A stretch of 64,000 nucleotides of DNA from an uncultured Ectothiorhodospiraceae bacterium. GTDB lineage: Bacteria > Pseudomonadota > Gammaproteobacteria > UBA6429 > Thiohalophilaceae. The notes beneath the pieces are model-generated. The model did not search any database and had not been told where the DNA came from. It was given only the letters and a program-made list of their open reading frames with translations. The DNA is taken from NCBI GenBank assembly GCA_947258695.1, contig CAMYJG010000001.1:90858-154857 (forward strand), read 5' to 3'. Shown one piece after another: positions 63,347 through 64,000 of this stretch (position 1 is its first letter; each line of letters begins with the position of its first letter). Both the position numbers and the translations under genes were made by a program.

Positions 63347-63574
63347 TTATTTATTTTCAATATTTTTTCGCAACCTTCGATATTCAGCTTCGTTTATCTC
63401 ACCACTTGCAAGACGTTTATTTAGAATATCAAGTACTTCATCTTCATTATTTACGCTTTTCCCATTATTCCCTGAGATAACATTTGCAAGCAGATAGAAT
63501 ATAGCGAAAATAATTAACAACCAGATAATCCACATAAAACCACCACCAAAAATACCATGCCAACCGTCCATCAT
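63347..63574 (-). CDS. SHOCT-domain small membrane protein
   Basis: A 75-residue protein: a Gly/Trp/Met-rich start (MMDGWHGIFGGGFMW), one membrane helix (about 14-34, IIWLLIIFAIFYLLANVIS), and a C-terminal SHOCT motif (about 46-73; LDILNKRLASGEINEAEYRRLRKNI). Such proteins are common near copper and other metal-response genes. The ATG has a TGAG site upstream. Function unknown; SHOCT motifs probably mediate oligomerisation. Confidence 0.8.
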   Translation of the reverse strand: MMDGWHGIFGGGFMWIIWLLIIFAIFYLLANVISGNNGKSVNNEDEVLDILNKRLASGEINEAEYRRLRKNIENK

Positions 63575-63651
63575 TACTCACCTCATATAGTTTAATTAAA
63601 TACTGTTTAATACGTAATGCTTTAACATTTTTATTTATTAAATAATTAAAA

Positions 63652-64000
63652 TCAGTCCACAACCTTGCTACGACACCATACACAATCACAATCCACATGT
63701 TGACATGCGGAATCGTTACGTAGACTTTTTATCCTGAGTTTTGCAAGGGGTAATAATAATGACTTGATAAACATCGGTTGATAATGATGGTATAAAAGCT
63801 GGCGCACATCCTGACATCTTGAGACGTATGTCAGGAACCAGCGGAAGCCATGGTTCCTTAACAAGCTGTATAGTGCTCGATTCACAATAGAAACATTTAG
63901 CATGTCTTTGAATTCCGTATGCCATCTTGCATCATAGTCAGTACCTTGCAAAATACACTTGGCGGCCAATATGCCTGAATTAATAGCGTAGCGCATACCA
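63652..64000 (-). CDS. FAD-dependent oxidoreductase (geranylgeranyl reductase-like), C-terminal part
   Basis: The reading frame is open to the window edge, so the N-terminal, FAD-binding part lies outside. The visible 115 residues begin GMRYAINSGILAAKCILQG, which looks like the last FAD-contact helix of NAD(P)/FAD-dependent oxidoreductases of the geranylgeranyl reductase type. The helical region with NRALYSLLRNHGF follows. It ends in a Cys-rich tail, CQHVDCDCVWC, which could hold a metal or Fe-S site. It would be the most upstream visible gene of the accessory locus; the true start is unseen. Confidence 0.6.
   Translation of the reverse strand, partial: GMRYAINSGILAAKCILQGTDYDARWHTEFKDMLNVSIVNRALYSLLRNHGFRWFLTYVSRCQDVRQLLYHHYQPMFIKSLLLPLAKLRIKSLRNDSACQHVDCDCVWCRSKVVD

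Noticed and set aside
57669-64000. Nitrous-oxide reductase (nos) cluster
   Set aside because: The propeller, ABC transporter and cytochrome recall it, but there is no NosZ cupredoxin domain, NosD, NosY-type permease, NosL or NosR in the window.

Overview
The window is AT-rich DNA from a gammaproteobacterium. Three things support this: the flagellar/chemotaxis order fliLMNOPQR-flhBA-flhF-fleN-fliA-cheYZAB-motCD-parC-parP-cheW, as in Pseudomonas, Shewanella and Vibrio; the rne|rluC, maf, yceD-rpmF-plsX-fabHDG-acpP-fabF-pabC-mltG-tmk-holB-pilZ-tatD neighbourhood; and the two-subunit pyruvate carboxylase. I cannot name the genus. No rRNA, tRNA, CRISPR array, transposase or phage gene was seen.

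Layout. 0.1-5.4 kb: motAB, then rsgA, phhB, a small cytochrome c and a degenerate M48 peptidase gene on the minus strand, then orn. 5.4-25.4 kb: one long plus-strand flagellar and chemotaxis block. It begins at a good sigma-54 promoter, contains a sigma-28 promoter before cheY, and ends at a terminator shared with rne. It encodes the C-ring, the export gate, placement and number control (FlhF/FleN), sigma-28, the chemotaxis kinase pathway, a second stator (MotCD) and the ParC/ParP polar array-positioning pair. flhA is split, with about 34 conserved residues missing at the break. 25.4-32.6 kb: rne with a structured leader, divergent rluC, a HAD phosphatase, an S49 peptidase, a small ORF, an orphan barrel-like protein and maf. 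32.6-36.1 kb: pycB/pycA. 36.3-49.1 kb: the ribosomal protein L32 / fatty-acid synthesis / folate / tmk-holB cluster. 49.2-57.0 kb: a minus-strand beta-oxidation operon (fadE-fadI-fadJ-fadD-yciA). 57.7-64.0 kb: a minus-strand accessory locus with an FAD oxidoreductase tail, a SHOCT protein, a cytochrome c, a secreted beta-propeller, an HMA-like mini-protein, two FtsX/MacB-type permeases, an ABC ATPase fused to a YHS metal-binding domain, and a TVP38 membrane protein.

Most notable: (1) the 57.7-64 kb locus, which looks like an uncharacterised envelope metal/redox system whose propeller carries a His at nearly every blade; (2) two copies of a nested inverted-repeat element, each filling a gap between co-directional genes (pycB/maf and fabH/fabD); (3) two apparent internal deletions, in flhA and in the M48 peptidase gene, each removing a conserved core, which are either real decay or assembly errors; (4) four copies of an acidic DEFEaLLDdiHGKG motif in the CheA linker; (5) paired sigma-54-like elements around an inverted repeat upstream of cheW.
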